From the NCBI GenBank assembly GCA_016285835.1, contig JAEERM010000024.1, forward strand, positions 1-33,575: 33,575 nt of DNA, in the 5' to 3' direction. Shown here one piece after another: positions 1 through 8,913 of the stretch (position 1 is the first letter of the stretch; the number at the start of each line of letters is the position of its first letter). The notes beneath the pieces were generated by a model, which ran no database searches, was not told the DNA's origin, and saw only the letters and a list, made by a program, of their open reading frames with translations. The position numbers and the translations under genes were made by a program. The DNA comes from Fibrobacter sp. GTDB lineage: Bacteria > Fibrobacterota > Fibrobacteria > Fibrobacterales > Fibrobacteraceae.

Positions 1-173
1 CCAGCAAAATTCTGGAACTACTCTCTGATTATCCGGACATAACCTACGCCGAACTCAGAGAGAATATCGGCATAAACATGTCCGCCATACAAAAACAGCT
101 AAAATCAATGATGGATAAGGGCTACATCATCCGAACAGAAAACAGGGAATGGCGCGTGATCATAACCCGGTAA
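1..173 (+). CDS. C-terminal end of a winged-helix protein (partial)
   Basis: An open frame enters from the left edge (first full codon at base 3) and stops at TAA 171-173, giving 56 residues. They read as a winged helix-turn-helix: a helix (KILELLSDYPD), a second helix (ITYAELRENIGI), a recognition-like helix (NMSAIQKQLKSMMDKGYI) and a wing ending in EWRVI. This pattern closes many AlbA_2/AAA_4 (Schlafen-like) ATP-binding regulators and some Fic proteins, where the tail also ends in W-x-V-I. The family assignment is inference, because the catalytic or ATP-binding part lies outside the window. The gene converges on the FISUMP gene at 186 with only 12 bp between the two stops and no obvious terminator. 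Confidence 0.6.
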   Translation, partial: SKILELLSDYPDITYAELRENIGINMSAIQKQLKSMMDKGYIIRTENREWRVIITR

Positions 174-185
174 ATGAGCCTAAGG

Positions 186-1907
186 CTAGTCCTGGATGCA
201 ACGGACGGAATAACCGAAGTCCTTAGTGGTGTAGGACAGGTCCGCGTCCGCATACTCTTTGTCGAATTTGCGCAAACACATGTAGTAGGCGCTGATTTTA
301 TTATTGACCTCAGTGGCACTCCAGAAGTCAGCGTATATGCCTTTGTCAAAGCTGTCACCGCAGGACCTATAGCCCGCAGGGAGCACAGAAAAGCCGTAAA
401 CGTCCGAACCATTGTCACCATAGAGCCAACCCGTCTGTGACTTGAGTATATATCCAGCAGTCGAGTCTTCGCCGACTTCATTAATCAGAGTTCTCCATTC
501 CGTAGTATCGGGCAAATGCCAGCCTTCAGGACACACACCACGTACCTTGCCGGAAAGACCGCAAGTATTCCCGTAGCCGCATTCCCTTTCGGACTTGCCT
601 ATTGCCGCAGCCCATCTGTAAAGCCGACCGAACATTCTGCAATACTTGGCAGAATCGTTGTAGCAGAAACTTGAGTCCACTTCGTAGTTGAGATTTTCAG
701 CCATCCAGATTTGCGAGCCGATTGTCACTGTCTTGTAAATCTGACCATCGCGGTCATCGACCATTTCGCCATAATCAATATTTGGGTTCAAATAATCCCA
801 TGCAGCTTCCGGCTCCGCAACGTCCTGTAGGCAACGGACAGAGTAAGCTTTTCTCTTGGACTCGGATAACTGACTCCAGCCTGAGCTGCCGGAGTAAAGG
901 TTAATGCAGTAGGCATAGGTACCGGCAAAACTAATGCAGGCAGCGTCTGTGCAAAAAATGATGTGCTCATCGGCACTCCAAAAGGAGGCGGCAGCACCTT
1001 CGTAGACGTAGTCATTGTAGTCCTTGAAGCCAGCAGGGAGCGCAGAGAATCCATAGGCGTCCGTACCGTTACCATCATCATTCCAACCCATCTGCGACTT
1101 GAGAGCCACACCAACTGAATCACCTACATTTGAGAACAGACGTTTCCATTCTGCAACACGAGGCAAATGCCAGCCCGTTGGACAAACTCCGGACACCATA
1201 GCGGGCAGACTACAATCCTTGTCGCTACTGCAGACAATGGAATTATCTTTGTGAAGCTTGGCCGAATCGATTGCCGCCGTCCAAGTATAAAGGCGGCCGG
1301 ACACGGCACAGTTTGCCGTAGTGGCACTGTTCTCGGCACCATGGCACCAGCTACGGCCATCAAAAGTTTCATCATAATAGTTCAAATTCTCCGCCATCCA
1401 CACTTGGTCGCCAATTTCCACCGTTTTGTAAGTCTGACCATCGCGAGGATCGGTCAAGGTACCGTAGGAAATTTTCGGATTGAGATAATCTTCCTTCGGA
1501 ATACTCCAATCAAATTCTTTCAAGCTTGAGGATGATTTTTCCCCACCAGCAGAGCTACTAGAATTTGCTTCATCCTTGCAGTCTTCGCAACGAGAGGAGG
1601 AAGATTTCGCTTTGTCTTTACTATTACTGGAGTTTACTTTGTCTTTGCTGCTGCTGGATTTTTTGCGAGTATCGGCGTTGGTGTCGATAGTCCAATCTCC
1701 GTCGGTGCAGATGTAATCTTTTTCTTCGTCTTTCACGTAGGCGGTCGCGCCTTCGCGTTTGTCGAAGCAAACCGAAAGATCGTCAAAGGTATCCACAACA
1801 AAATCGGCCTCGGCAGAAGGAGCCAGGTCACTGGCTTTGTTATCATCTCCGCCGCAAGCCACGAGAAGGAATGCCGCCATTGCAGTAATACATATTTTCA
1901 AAGACAT
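186..1907 (-). CDS. FISUMP lipoprotein 1, two domains
   Basis: 573 residues. The type II signal peptide ends in lipobox LVAC with Cys18 as the lipidated residue, so the product should sit on the envelope. Residues ~33-80 form a short N-module with two Cys, shared by all four paralogues. A Ser/Lys/Asp linker follows (~83-130), then FISUMP domains at ~147-365 and ~375-573. Each domain shows DRDGQ-x-YKTV-x-IG-x-Q-x-WMAENLNY at its start, GRLY-x-W, a C-P-x-GWHLP motif, YGFS-x-LPAG, FWSA and a terminal SVRC-x-QD. The conserved Cys residues suit an extracytoplasmic fold. The family is known as a Fibrobacter paralogous domain; its function is unknown to me. Domain 1 is of the TDPRDG subtype, domain 2 of the VDDRDG subtype. 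An AAAGAG ribosome site lies upstream of the ATG at 1907. Confidence 0.93.
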   Translation of the reverse strand: MSLKICITAMAAFLLVACGGDDNKASDLAPSAEADFVVDTFDDLSVCFDKREGATAYVKDEEKDYICTDGDWTIDTNADTRKKSSSSKDKVNSSNSKDKAKSSSSRCEDCKDEANSSSSAGGEKSSSSLKEFDWSIPKEDYLNPKISYGTLTDPRDGQTYKTVEIGDQVWMAENLNYYDETFDGRSWCHGAENSATTANCAVSGRLYTWTAAIDSAKLHKDNSIVCSSDKDCSLPAMVSGVCPTGWHLPRVAEWKRLFSNVGDSVGVALKSQMGWNDDGNGTDAYGFSALPAGFKDYNDYVYEGAAASFWSADEHIIFCTDAACISFAGTYAYCINLYSGSSGWSQLSESKRKAYSVRCLQDVAEPEAAWDYLNPNIDYGEMVDDRDGQIYKTVTIGSQIWMAENLNYEVDSSFCYNDSAKYCRMFGRLYRWAAAIGKSERECGYGNTCGLSGKVRGVCPEGWHLPDTTEWRTLINEVGEDSTAGYILKSQTGWLYGDNGSDVYGFSVLPAGYRSCGDSFDKGIYADFWSATEVNNKISAYYMCLRKFDKEYADADLSYTTKDFGYSVRCIQD

Positions 1908-2014
1908 AAGCCGCTCTTTCGCAAAGATTTTTCTTAATTTACATTCTTTTATGAAAAATTGCGCTCAAAAGAAGAAAGCCATTGGACAAAGTTGACAGAA
2001 AGAATCGACATTGA
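1908..2014 (-). promoter_or_regulatory. Spacer upstream of FISUMP 1 (promoter candidate)
   Basis: This 107-bp spacer is nearly the same as the one at 5428-5535, differing at only a few positions by eye. Read on the minus strand it holds TTTTGAGC, an A/T-rich stretch, a TAAATTAAG box (around 1932-1942) and a purine-rich ribosome site before ATG 1907. The conservation suggests it carries a promoter that was copied with the gene. No terminator hairpin for the upstream FISUMP gene is evident. Confidence 0.4.
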
Positions 2015-3649
2015 CTAGTCCTGGATGCAACGGACAGAAAATGCGTTGCTCTTAACATCGATAAGAAATGACGCTTTCTCGTAGTTAAAGTTCAGGTACA
2101 TACTGTAGGCGCTGTTGACATAGCCCGAAGGAGCATCATTCTCAGTGGCACTCCAGAAGAAAGCGGAGAAGCCATCCGAGTCGAAGTAGCCTTTGTTATT
2201 TCTACAGCCAGCAGGGAGCGCTGAAAAACCGTAAACGTCCGTACCGTCACCCTCATCGTACCAATCCGTTTGCGACTTAAGCATCTTGCCAGCTTTCAAA
2301 CGTCCACCCACTGCGGCAAACAGTTTATACAATTCTGTTGTATCGGGCAAATGCCAGCCCTCAGGACACACGCCACGCACCATGCCGGAAAGTCCGCAAG
2401 TAAAGTCGTAGCCACATTCCTCTTCGGGCTTGTCTACCGCAGCAACCCATTTGTAAAGCCGTCCGTACTTGGCGCAATTTTCTTCATTATTACCATGTCC
2501 GACGTCACACCAACTGTTTTCCGTTTCGTAATTCAGGTTCTCCGCCATCCACACCTGGTCGCCAATTTTCACCGTCTTGTAAATCTGACCATCGCGGTCA
2601 TCGACCATTTCGCCATAATCAATTTCTGGATTCAAATAATCCCATGCAGTTTTCTGACCCGCAAAACTGCTGCTGGACTTTGCATCATCCTTGCAGTCCT
2701 CGCAACGCGAGGAGGATGATTTCGCTTCGTCTTTATTGCTGTTGGAGATAGAATAGTCCTGGATGCAACGGACAGAGTAAGCTTCGTGCTTGTCGCCGAG
2801 GTAATCGTATTCGTAGTTCAATAACATGCTGTAAGCGAGGAAGATATCGCTCTCAGTGGCACTCCAAAAGCAGGCGAGATAGCCTTCACCACGAAAGTCA
2901 TCGTTGGACAAACCGCCGGCAGGGAGCACAGAGAAACCGTAGGCGTCCGTACCGTTACCGTTACGCCAACCTGCCTGCGATTTGAGAACCTTTGCGGCAT
3001 TGCTCCGGTCTCCTATGTATGTGAAGAAATGTTCCCATTCCACTCTACTAGGCAAATGCCAACCTGACGGGCAAATTCCGTACACCGTATCGGGCAGAAC
3101 ACAAATCTTGTCGTATCCGCAGTCAATAGATTTTTCCTTATAAAATTTGGCCGAATCGATTGCCGCCGCCCATGTATAGAGACGACCGTACTTGGAGCAA
3201 TTTCCTGCATCCTTACCGATTCCACCACCACACCAACTTTTTTTTGTTTTATAGTTCAAGTTCTCTGCCATCCACACCTGGTCGCCAATCTTCACCGTCT
3301 TGTAAATCTGACCGTCGCGGTCATCGACAAATTCTCCATAATCAATATTTGGATTCAAATAATCCCATGCGATTTTAGGACCTGCCGAACCGTTACTGGA
3401 TTTTTTGCGAGTATCGGCGTTGGTGTCGATGGCCCAATCGCCGTCGGTGCAAATATAAGCGTTATCTTCGTCTTTCACGTAGGCGGTCGCGCCTTCACGT
3501 TTGTTGTTGCAAATCGAAAGGTCGCCGAAGGTATCTACTACAAAATCTGCCTCGGAAGAAGGAGCCGGGTCACCGGCTTTGTTGCCGTCGCCGCCGCAAG
3601 CCACGAGAAGGAAAGCCGCCATTGCAGGAATACATATTTTCAAAGACAT
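2015..3649 (-). CDS. FISUMP lipoprotein 2, two domains
   Basis: 544 residues. The signal peptide and lipobox (LVAC, Cys18) are almost the same as in the flanking paralogues, as is the N-module to ~82. A short linker (SSNGSAG) leads to FISUMP domain 1 at ~103-298. A Ser/Lys/Asp linker with RCEDCKDD follows, then domain 2 at ~345-544. Both domains are of the VDDRDG subtype with CP-x-GWHLP, LPAG and SVRCIQD signatures. TAAGGG lies a few bases upstream of ATG 3649. The upstream spacer (3650-3723) is shorter than the others and lacks the block that holds the candidate promoter, so this gene may depend on readthrough from the gene at 3724-5427. The product is a surface lipoprotein of unknown function. 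Confidence 0.93.
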   Translation of the reverse strand: MSLKICIPAMAAFLLVACGGDGNKAGDPAPSSEADFVVDTFGDLSICNNKREGATAYVKDEDNAYICTDGDWAIDTNADTRKKSSNGSAGPKIAWDYLNPNIDYGEFVDDRDGQIYKTVKIGDQVWMAENLNYKTKKSWCGGGIGKDAGNCSKYGRLYTWAAAIDSAKFYKEKSIDCGYDKICVLPDTVYGICPSGWHLPSRVEWEHFFTYIGDRSNAAKVLKSQAGWRNGNGTDAYGFSVLPAGGLSNDDFRGEGYLACFWSATESDIFLAYSMLLNYEYDYLGDKHEAYSVRCIQDYSISNSNKDEAKSSSSRCEDCKDDAKSSSSFAGQKTAWDYLNPEIDYGEMVDDRDGQIYKTVKIGDQVWMAENLNYETENSWCDVGHGNNEENCAKYGRLYKWVAAVDKPEEECGYDFTCGLSGMVRGVCPEGWHLPDTTELYKLFAAVGGRLKAGKMLKSQTDWYDEGDGTDVYGFSALPAGCRNNKGYFDSDGFSAFFWSATENDAPSGYVNSAYSMYLNFNYEKASFLIDVKSNAFSVRCIQD

Positions 3650-3723
3650 AAATTGCCCTTACGCAAATAATACATAAAAGAAGAAGGTCATTGAACAAGG
3701 TAGACGGAAAGAATCGACATTGG

Positions 3724-5427
3724 CTAGTTCTGTAGGCAACGGACAGATAAACCGTATGTCTTGGGCTTGCCCAGACTCACCTCGTACTTATTCTCGCCGA
3801 TACACATGTAGTCACCTTCATCACTATTAGTTTGAGAAGCACTCCAAAAGCAAGCGGCGCTGCCGTCTTCGCTGATGAGACCCTCAGGACTCCTTTTGCC
3901 AGCAGGGAGCGCAGAGAAACCGGAATAGTTCGAACCATCGATCCTTTTACCTTCGTTATCTACCCAACCAAACCTCGATATCAGATCCTTGACGCCCCGA
4001 ACATACTGGCTACGTAACAGAACATCCCATTCCCTCTCACTCGGCAAGTGCCAACCCGGCGGGCAAATTCCGTACACCGTATCGGGCAAAGAACAAGAAC
4101 TACCGTAAGAACTACCGTATCCGCAAACAATAGACTTATCCTTATAAAGTTTAGCAGAATCTATTGCCGCTGCCCAGGTATAAAAGCGCCCCGGAACAGC
4201 ACAGTTCAATGTTGTAGCATCGGTTATGGCACCATAACACCAACTGCGGCCATCAAGAGTTGCATCGTAGTAGTTCAGATTCTCGGCCATCCACACCTGG
4301 TCGTCAATTTTCACCGTCTTGTATGTCTGGCCATCGCGGGGATCGGTCATGGTGCCGTAGGAAATTGCCGGGTTGAAATACTCTTCCTTCAAAACATTCC
4401 AATCAAAGTCATTCGAGTTTGAGGATGACTTTTCTTTACTAGCTGAATTGCTGTTAGAGACCGCATCGTCCTTGAGGCAACGAACAGAGAGCGCGTCGCT
4501 CTTACCCGAGCGGTTACCCGAGCGGAACGGCAAATGATGTATATTGTCGCACCGCGCGCGCAAGTCCATGATACTAGCGATATCATCGTAAGCGTCCTCA
4601 GTGGCACACCAAAATCTGGTATTGACACCACTGAATTCACGACGATTGTAGAACAAATAACCCGCAGGGAGCACAGAAAAACCATACGCATCCGATCCGT
4701 CGCCATCACCGAGCCAGCCAGTCTGCGACTTAAGTTTTCTGCTCGCAATCCATCGACCACCAACCGCAGTGACTAAGATTTCCCATTCTGTCGTGTCCGG
4801 CAAGTGCCAGCCCTCGGGACAAATCCCACGCACGGGATACTTTGGCAAACACGTTTTTCCTAAGCCACAGCCCTTGCCGTTCGAACTCCATGTGCCTGCG
4901 CTGTCCATAGAAACAGCCCAAGTATAAAGCCTTCCATACTTTTCGCAATATTCGACAGAATCGTTGAAGCAGAAACTAGAGTCCACTTTGTAGTTGAGGT
5001 TTTTCGCCATCCACCACTGGTCGCCAATTTTCACCGTCTTGTAAGTCTGACCATCGCGAGCGTCCACCAACTCGCCGTATTCGCAGTTGTCTTCCGTTCC
5101 GGTCTTGCAAGGCTTAGCCAAAAGCACCGGACCAGAAGATTGTTTTGAACCTGACGACTTCGCCGAACCGTTACTGTTCTTTTTGCGAGTATCGGCGTTG
5201 GTGTTGATGGTCCAACCACCGTTGGTGCAGATGTAAGCGTTATCTTCACCTTTCACGTAAGCGGTCGCGCCTTCGCGATCATCGATGCAAACCGAAAGAT
5301 TGTCAAAGGAATCCACTACAAAATCGGCCTCGGCAGAAGGGTCCGGGTCACCGGCGTTATTGCCGTCGCCGCCGCAAGCCACGAGAAGGAATGCCGCCAT
5401 TGCAGGAATACATATTTTCAAAGACAT
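3724..5427 (-). CDS. FISUMP lipoprotein 3, two domains
   Basis: 567 residues, with the same signal peptide and Cys18 lipobox and the same N-module. The linker is NSNGSAKSSGSKQSSG followed by a Cys-containing segment (KPCKTGTEDNCEYG). FISUMP domain 1 (~115-330, VDARDG) has the variant start WWMAKNLNY. Domain 2 (~358-567) is of the TDPRDG subtype and closely matches domain 1 of the gene at 186-1907, including its DGRSWC-x-GA and NCAV insert, although it sits in the other position. It ends SVRCLQN. An AAAGGG ribosome site precedes ATG 5427. The subtype swap indicates domain shuffling between paralogues. Confidence 0.93.
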   Translation of the reverse strand: MSLKICIPAMAAFLLVACGGDGNNAGDPDPSAEADFVVDSFDNLSVCIDDREGATAYVKGEDNAYICTNGGWTINTNADTRKKNSNGSAKSSGSKQSSGPVLLAKPCKTGTEDNCEYGELVDARDGQTYKTVKIGDQWWMAKNLNYKVDSSFCFNDSVEYCEKYGRLYTWAVSMDSAGTWSSNGKGCGLGKTCLPKYPVRGICPEGWHLPDTTEWEILVTAVGGRWIASRKLKSQTGWLGDGDGSDAYGFSVLPAGYLFYNRREFSGVNTRFWCATEDAYDDIASIMDLRARCDNIHHLPFRSGNRSGKSDALSVRCLKDDAVSNSNSASKEKSSSNSNDFDWNVLKEEYFNPAISYGTMTDPRDGQTYKTVKIDDQVWMAENLNYYDATLDGRSWCYGAITDATTLNCAVPGRFYTWAAAIDSAKLYKDKSIVCGYGSSYGSSCSLPDTVYGICPPGWHLPSEREWDVLLRSQYVRGVKDLISRFGWVDNEGKRIDGSNYSGFSALPAGKRSPEGLISEDGSAACFWSASQTNSDEGDYMCIGENKYEVSLGKPKTYGLSVRCLQN

Positions 5428-5535
5428 AAGCCGCCCTTTCGCAAAGGATTTCCCTTAATTTACATTCTTTTATGAAAAATTGCACTCAAAAGAAGAAAGC
5501 CATTGAACAAAGTTGACAGAAAGAATCGACATTGG
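5428..5535 (-). promoter_or_regulatory. Spacer upstream of FISUMP 3 (promoter candidate)
   Basis: This is a near-copy of the spacer at 1908-2014 that runs into the last codons of the upstream gene. On the minus strand it has TTTTGAGTGC, then TAAATTAAGG, then AAAGGG and ATG 5427. Gene plus spacer therefore appears to have been the duplication unit. Confidence 0.4.
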
Positions 5536-7761
5536 CTAGTCCTGGATGCAACGAACAGATAAACCGTAGTATTTTTCGCGCAAGCCCAAGTCCGCGCGCT
5601 TGTGGTCGCGTTCCTGCATGAGCATGTAGCAGTAGTAAGCGTTGCGTCCATTGTCAGTGGCACTCCAGAAGTAAGCATCGTTTCCATAGAGGATGTTGCC
5701 ATCGTCGCCCCTTGAGCCAGCAGGGAGCGCAGAAAAACCGTAGGCATTCGTACTGACACTATCATTGAGCCATTTCGTATCCGTCGTAATGAACCAATCC
5801 GTCTGCGTCTTAAGCATCATGCCTGCTTTTGCCGTTCCGCCGACCTCGGTAAACAGCGTATTCCATTCCGCAGTATCGGGCAAATGCCATCCTTTTGGAC
5901 ACGCAGCGACCGCAGACTCCCAAGTGTAGTAATCACCGTACTTGGAACAATGCTCGGCAAAGAAACAAAAGCTAGAGTCCATTATATAGCTCATATTTTC
6001 CGCCATCCACACCTGGTCGCCAATCTTCACCGTCTTGTAAATCTGACCGTCACGATCATCGACCATCTCACCGTAATCAATATCTGGATTCAAATAGTCC
6101 CATGCGATTTTCGGGCCCGCAAAACTGCTGCTGGACTTTGCATCATCCTTGCAGTCCCCGCAACTCGAGGAGGATAATTTCGCAGGACTGCTGTCGAAAT
6201 TTGAATCATCCTTGAGGCAACGGACCGCGTAAGCATAGTTCTTCCAGCGGTCATCTTCCCTGACATACAAGACCTCATCCACGTCGTTGTAAAACAGGTT
6301 CACGTTATTGCTATAGTCCTCAGAGGCACTCCAGAAGTAGGCGTTGAAGTCCTCATAATTGTAGAGTCCATCGCTCCCCCTGTTGCCAGCAGCGAGTGCA
6401 GAGAAACCGTAGACGTCCGGACCATTACCATCATTGACCCAGCCTTTCTGCGACCTGAGCGCCTTGCCAGCGACCTCCTTTCCGCCCACTGCGGCAAATA
6501 GCGCATTCCACTCCGTATTATCGGGCAAATGCCAGCCTTCAGGACACACACCAACCGCATCAAACCGTATGTAAAGCCGCCCGTACTTGGAACAATCACC
6601 TGGCTGAAAATCATGCCCACCGCCACAGGAACTGCCTCCCGATTCATAGTTCAAGTTCTCCGCCATCCACACCTGGTCGCCAATCTTCACCGTCTTGTAA
6701 ATCTGACCGTCACGGTCATCGACCATTTCGCCATAATAAATATCTGGATTCAAATAATTCCATGAGGTTTTCCAACCCGCAAAACTGCTGCCGGAATTTG
6801 AATCATCGTTGAGGCAACGGACAGAGTAGTAACTGTTCTTATAGTCGTACATCAGGGTCGCATCCTCGGAGCCGTAGTTCAGGTACAAGCTGTAGGCGCC
6901 GTCGCTACCGTCCTCAGTGGCACTCCAGAAGTGAGCGTAGTGACCCATATCGTAGAAGCGGCCAGTGCGGTACATGTAACCAGCAGGGCACGCAGAGAAA
7001 CCGTAGGCGTCCAAGCCATTATCACCATCGCCCCACCCCATCTGCGACCTAAGCATCTTGCCAGCCTTATCCTCTCCGCCCACTGCGGTAAAAAGCGTTC
7101 TCCACTCCGCATTATCGGGCAAATGCCAGCCTTCAGGGCACACTCCACGCACCCTGCGGAATAACCCGCATATCTTGCCGTAACCACAATCCTCTTCAGA
7201 TGTGTCAACCGCCGCCGTCCACATGTAAAGCCGTCCATACTTTTCGCAATATTCGGCAGAATCATTATAGCAGAAACTAGAGTCCACTTTGTAGTTGAGG
7301 TTCTCCGCCATCCACACCTGGCCACCGATTCTTACCGTCTTGTAAGTCTGACAATCGCGGTCATCGACCATTTCGCCATAATCAATATTTGGGCTCAAAT
7401 ACTCCCATGCTGTTTTCTGACCCGCAAAATTGCTGTTGGAGTTTGCTTCGTCCTTACTGTCCTTGCAATGACGCGAGGAGGAGGATTTCGCTTTGTCTTT
7501 ACTGCTGCTGGATTTTTTGCGAGTAGCGGCGTTGGTGTCGATGGCCCAATCTCCGTCGGTGCAGATGTAATCTTTTTCTTCGTCTTTCACGTAGGCGGTC
7601 GCGCCTTCGCGTTTGTCGATGCAAACCGAAAGATCGTCAAAGGAATCCACCACAAAATCGGCCTCGGCAGAAGGGTCCGGGTCACCGGCATTGTTGCCGT
7701 CGCCGCCGCAAGCCACGAGAAGGAATGCCGCCATTGCAGGAATACATATTTTCAAAGACAT
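5536..7761 (-). CDS. FISUMP lipoprotein 4, three domains
   Basis: 741 residues from ATG 7761. That start matches MSLKIC of the paralogues and has GGAG nine bases upstream; an in-frame TTG at 7770 would add three residues but lies too close to that GGAG. Lipobox LVAC has Cys18. The shared N-module is followed by a Ser/Lys linker and three FISUMP domains (~117-310, ~325-520, ~558-741). Domain 1 is full length. Domains 2 and 3 have lost most of the segment between GRLY/YYTW and CP-x-GWHLP, so they are compact variants (in domain 2, RLYIRFDAVGVCPEGWHLP). It is the first gene of the minus-strand array and is divergent from the agmatine deiminase gene. The function is unknown; a surface or adhesion role is a guess. 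Confidence 0.93.
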   Translation of the reverse strand: MSLKICIPAMAAFLLVACGGDGNNAGDPDPSAEADFVVDSFDDLSVCIDKREGATAYVKDEEKDYICTDGDWAIDTNAATRKKSSSSKDKAKSSSSRHCKDSKDEANSNSNFAGQKTAWEYLSPNIDYGEMVDDRDCQTYKTVRIGGQVWMAENLNYKVDSSFCYNDSAEYCEKYGRLYMWTAAVDTSEEDCGYGKICGLFRRVRGVCPEGWHLPDNAEWRTLFTAVGGEDKAGKMLRSQMGWGDGDNGLDAYGFSACPAGYMYRTGRFYDMGHYAHFWSATEDGSDGAYSLYLNYGSEDATLMYDYKNSYYSVRCLNDDSNSGSSFAGWKTSWNYLNPDIYYGEMVDDRDGQIYKTVKIGDQVWMAENLNYESGGSSCGGGHDFQPGDCSKYGRLYIRFDAVGVCPEGWHLPDNTEWNALFAAVGGKEVAGKALRSQKGWVNDGNGPDVYGFSALAAGNRGSDGLYNYEDFNAYFWSASEDYSNNVNLFYNDVDEVLYVREDDRWKNYAYAVRCLKDDSNFDSSPAKLSSSSCGDCKDDAKSSSSFAGPKIAWDYLNPDIDYGEMVDDRDGQIYKTVKIGDQVWMAENMSYIMDSSFCFFAEHCSKYGDYYTWESAVAACPKGWHLPDTAEWNTLFTEVGGTAKAGMMLKTQTDWFITTDTKWLNDSVSTNAYGFSALPAGSRGDDGNILYGNDAYFWSATDNGRNAYYCYMLMQERDHKRADLGLREKYYGLSVRCIQD

Positions 7762-7845
7762 AACAACCAACTCCGTTTCCTAAGGCAAAAGTTCTCTTCG
7801 CAACATAATATAAGCTAAATCATACGGAAATCAATCATCTTTACC

Positions 7846-7853
7846 TATATTTT
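7846..7853 (+). promoter_or_regulatory. TATATTTT box upstream of aguA
   Basis: TATATTTT resembles the -7 element TAnnTTTG of Bacteroidota-type sigma factors. Start of transcription would fall near 7860, leaving a ~17-base leader that still contains AAAGGA before ATG 7877. The 115-bp divergent gap (7762-7876) also carries TATATTAT on the minus strand near 7805-7812 for the FISUMP 4 gene. This is inferred from motif matching only. Confidence 0.4.
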
Positions 7854-7876
7854 AGAGCAATAAAAGGATTTTTACC

Positions 7877-8899
7877 ATGAAAAAAGCTCTTTATCGCTAC
7901 CCCGCAGAGTGGGAACCTCAAGAAGCCACCTGGCTCGCCTTCCCGCACAACAAGCAGAACTGGCACGGCGAACGCGGCGTCAAGATCCGCAAGTTCTATA
8001 TCGACCTTATCCGTACCATTAGCGAGTTCCAGCCGGTAAACGTCCTCGTCCCGAAAAAGAACTTCCTCACGACCGAAGAGAAATTCGCCGTCGCCGACAG
8101 GCCCTTCCCCGCCAGCTTTTACACCGTCAAGACCGACGACATCTGGATTCGCGACTACGGCCCGTTCTTCGTGAAGAAGGGCAAACAGACCGTCGTTTCC
8201 GAAACGGCTTTCAACGCCTGGGGCGCAAAGTTCCCGCCCTGGAAAAACGACAACCAGATTCCCGCGCGCATCGCCGAAATTTTCGAATACAAGAAGGGCG
8301 TAAGCGTCCCCTACATCTTTGAGGGCGGCGCCATCGAAGTCAACGGTGACGGGCTCGGCATGACGACCTTGGATTGCCTCGTGGGCAAGAACCGCAACAA
8401 GCCTGCCGACCTGAGCGCCATCATCAAAGCCATCTGCGACATGCTGGGCCTCAAAGCGCTGCTGGTACTCCCCAAGGGGCTCGTGGGCGACCATACCGAC
8501 GGGCACATCGACAACGTGGCGCGATTTATCGCCAAGGACCGCATTGTCCTCGATTCTGCAGCCCCGAACAGCGCCAACGGCAAGTACCTCGCAGAAGCCA
8601 AGGCCGCCATCCAGGAATTCCTCGAACTCCACTACGGCAAGGACGCCAAGGTGGACACGCTCCCGCTGCCTCCGCAGCGCAAGCTCGACGACGGGCAGAT
8701 TCTCCCGGCCAGCTACATGAACTACATCTACGTGAACGGCGGCTTGATTTACCCGAAATACAAGTGTGCGAACGACGCCGTGGCCCAGAAGTACTTCGAA
8801 AGCGTTTACCCCGACAGGTTCGTCATCGGCATTGACTGCTGCACCGTCATCGAAGAGGGCGGAAGCCTGCACTGCATGAGCAAGCACGAATCCAGGTAA
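7877..8899 (+). CDS. aguA: Agmatine deiminase family protein
   Basis: 340 residues, cytoplasmic, a typical length for agmatine deiminase / PAD_porph-type guanidine hydrolases. The family converts agmatine to N-carbamoylputrescine and ammonia, the first step of a putrescine route. Visible family motifs are TDDIWIRDYGP (87-96), FEGGAIEVNGDG (148-159), GDHTDGHIDN (204-213, His210 as the catalytic His) and a C-terminal GGSLHCMS with nucleophile Cys333. AAAGGA lies eight bases before the ATG. The exported-protein gene at 8914 starts 14 bases after the stop and is probably co-transcribed. No carbamoylputrescine amidase gene is adjacent. Related arginine deiminases share these motifs, so substrate is the least certain part. 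Confidence 0.9.
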   Translation: MKKALYRYPAEWEPQEATWLAFPHNKQNWHGERGVKIRKFYIDLIRTISEFQPVNVLVPKKNFLTTEEKFAVADRPFPASFYTVKTDDIWIRDYGPFFVKKGKQTVVSETAFNAWGAKFPPWKNDNQIPARIAEIFEYKKGVSVPYIFEGGAIEVNGDGLGMTTLDCLVGKNRNKPADLSAIIKAICDMLGLKALLVLPKGLVGDHTDGHIDNVARFIAKDRIVLDSAAPNSANGKYLAEAKAAIQEFLELHYGKDAKVDTLPLPPQRKLDDGQILPASYMNYIYVNGGLIYPKYKCANDAVAQKYFESVYPDRFVIGIDCCTVIEEGGSLHCMSKHESR

Positions 8900-8913
8900 A
8901 AAGGGAATTCCGC

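Noticed and set aside
186-7761. Prophage or integrated element
   Set aside because: No integrase, phage structural gene, tRNA-flanked junction or attachment repeat is seen; the cluster is explained by tandem duplication.
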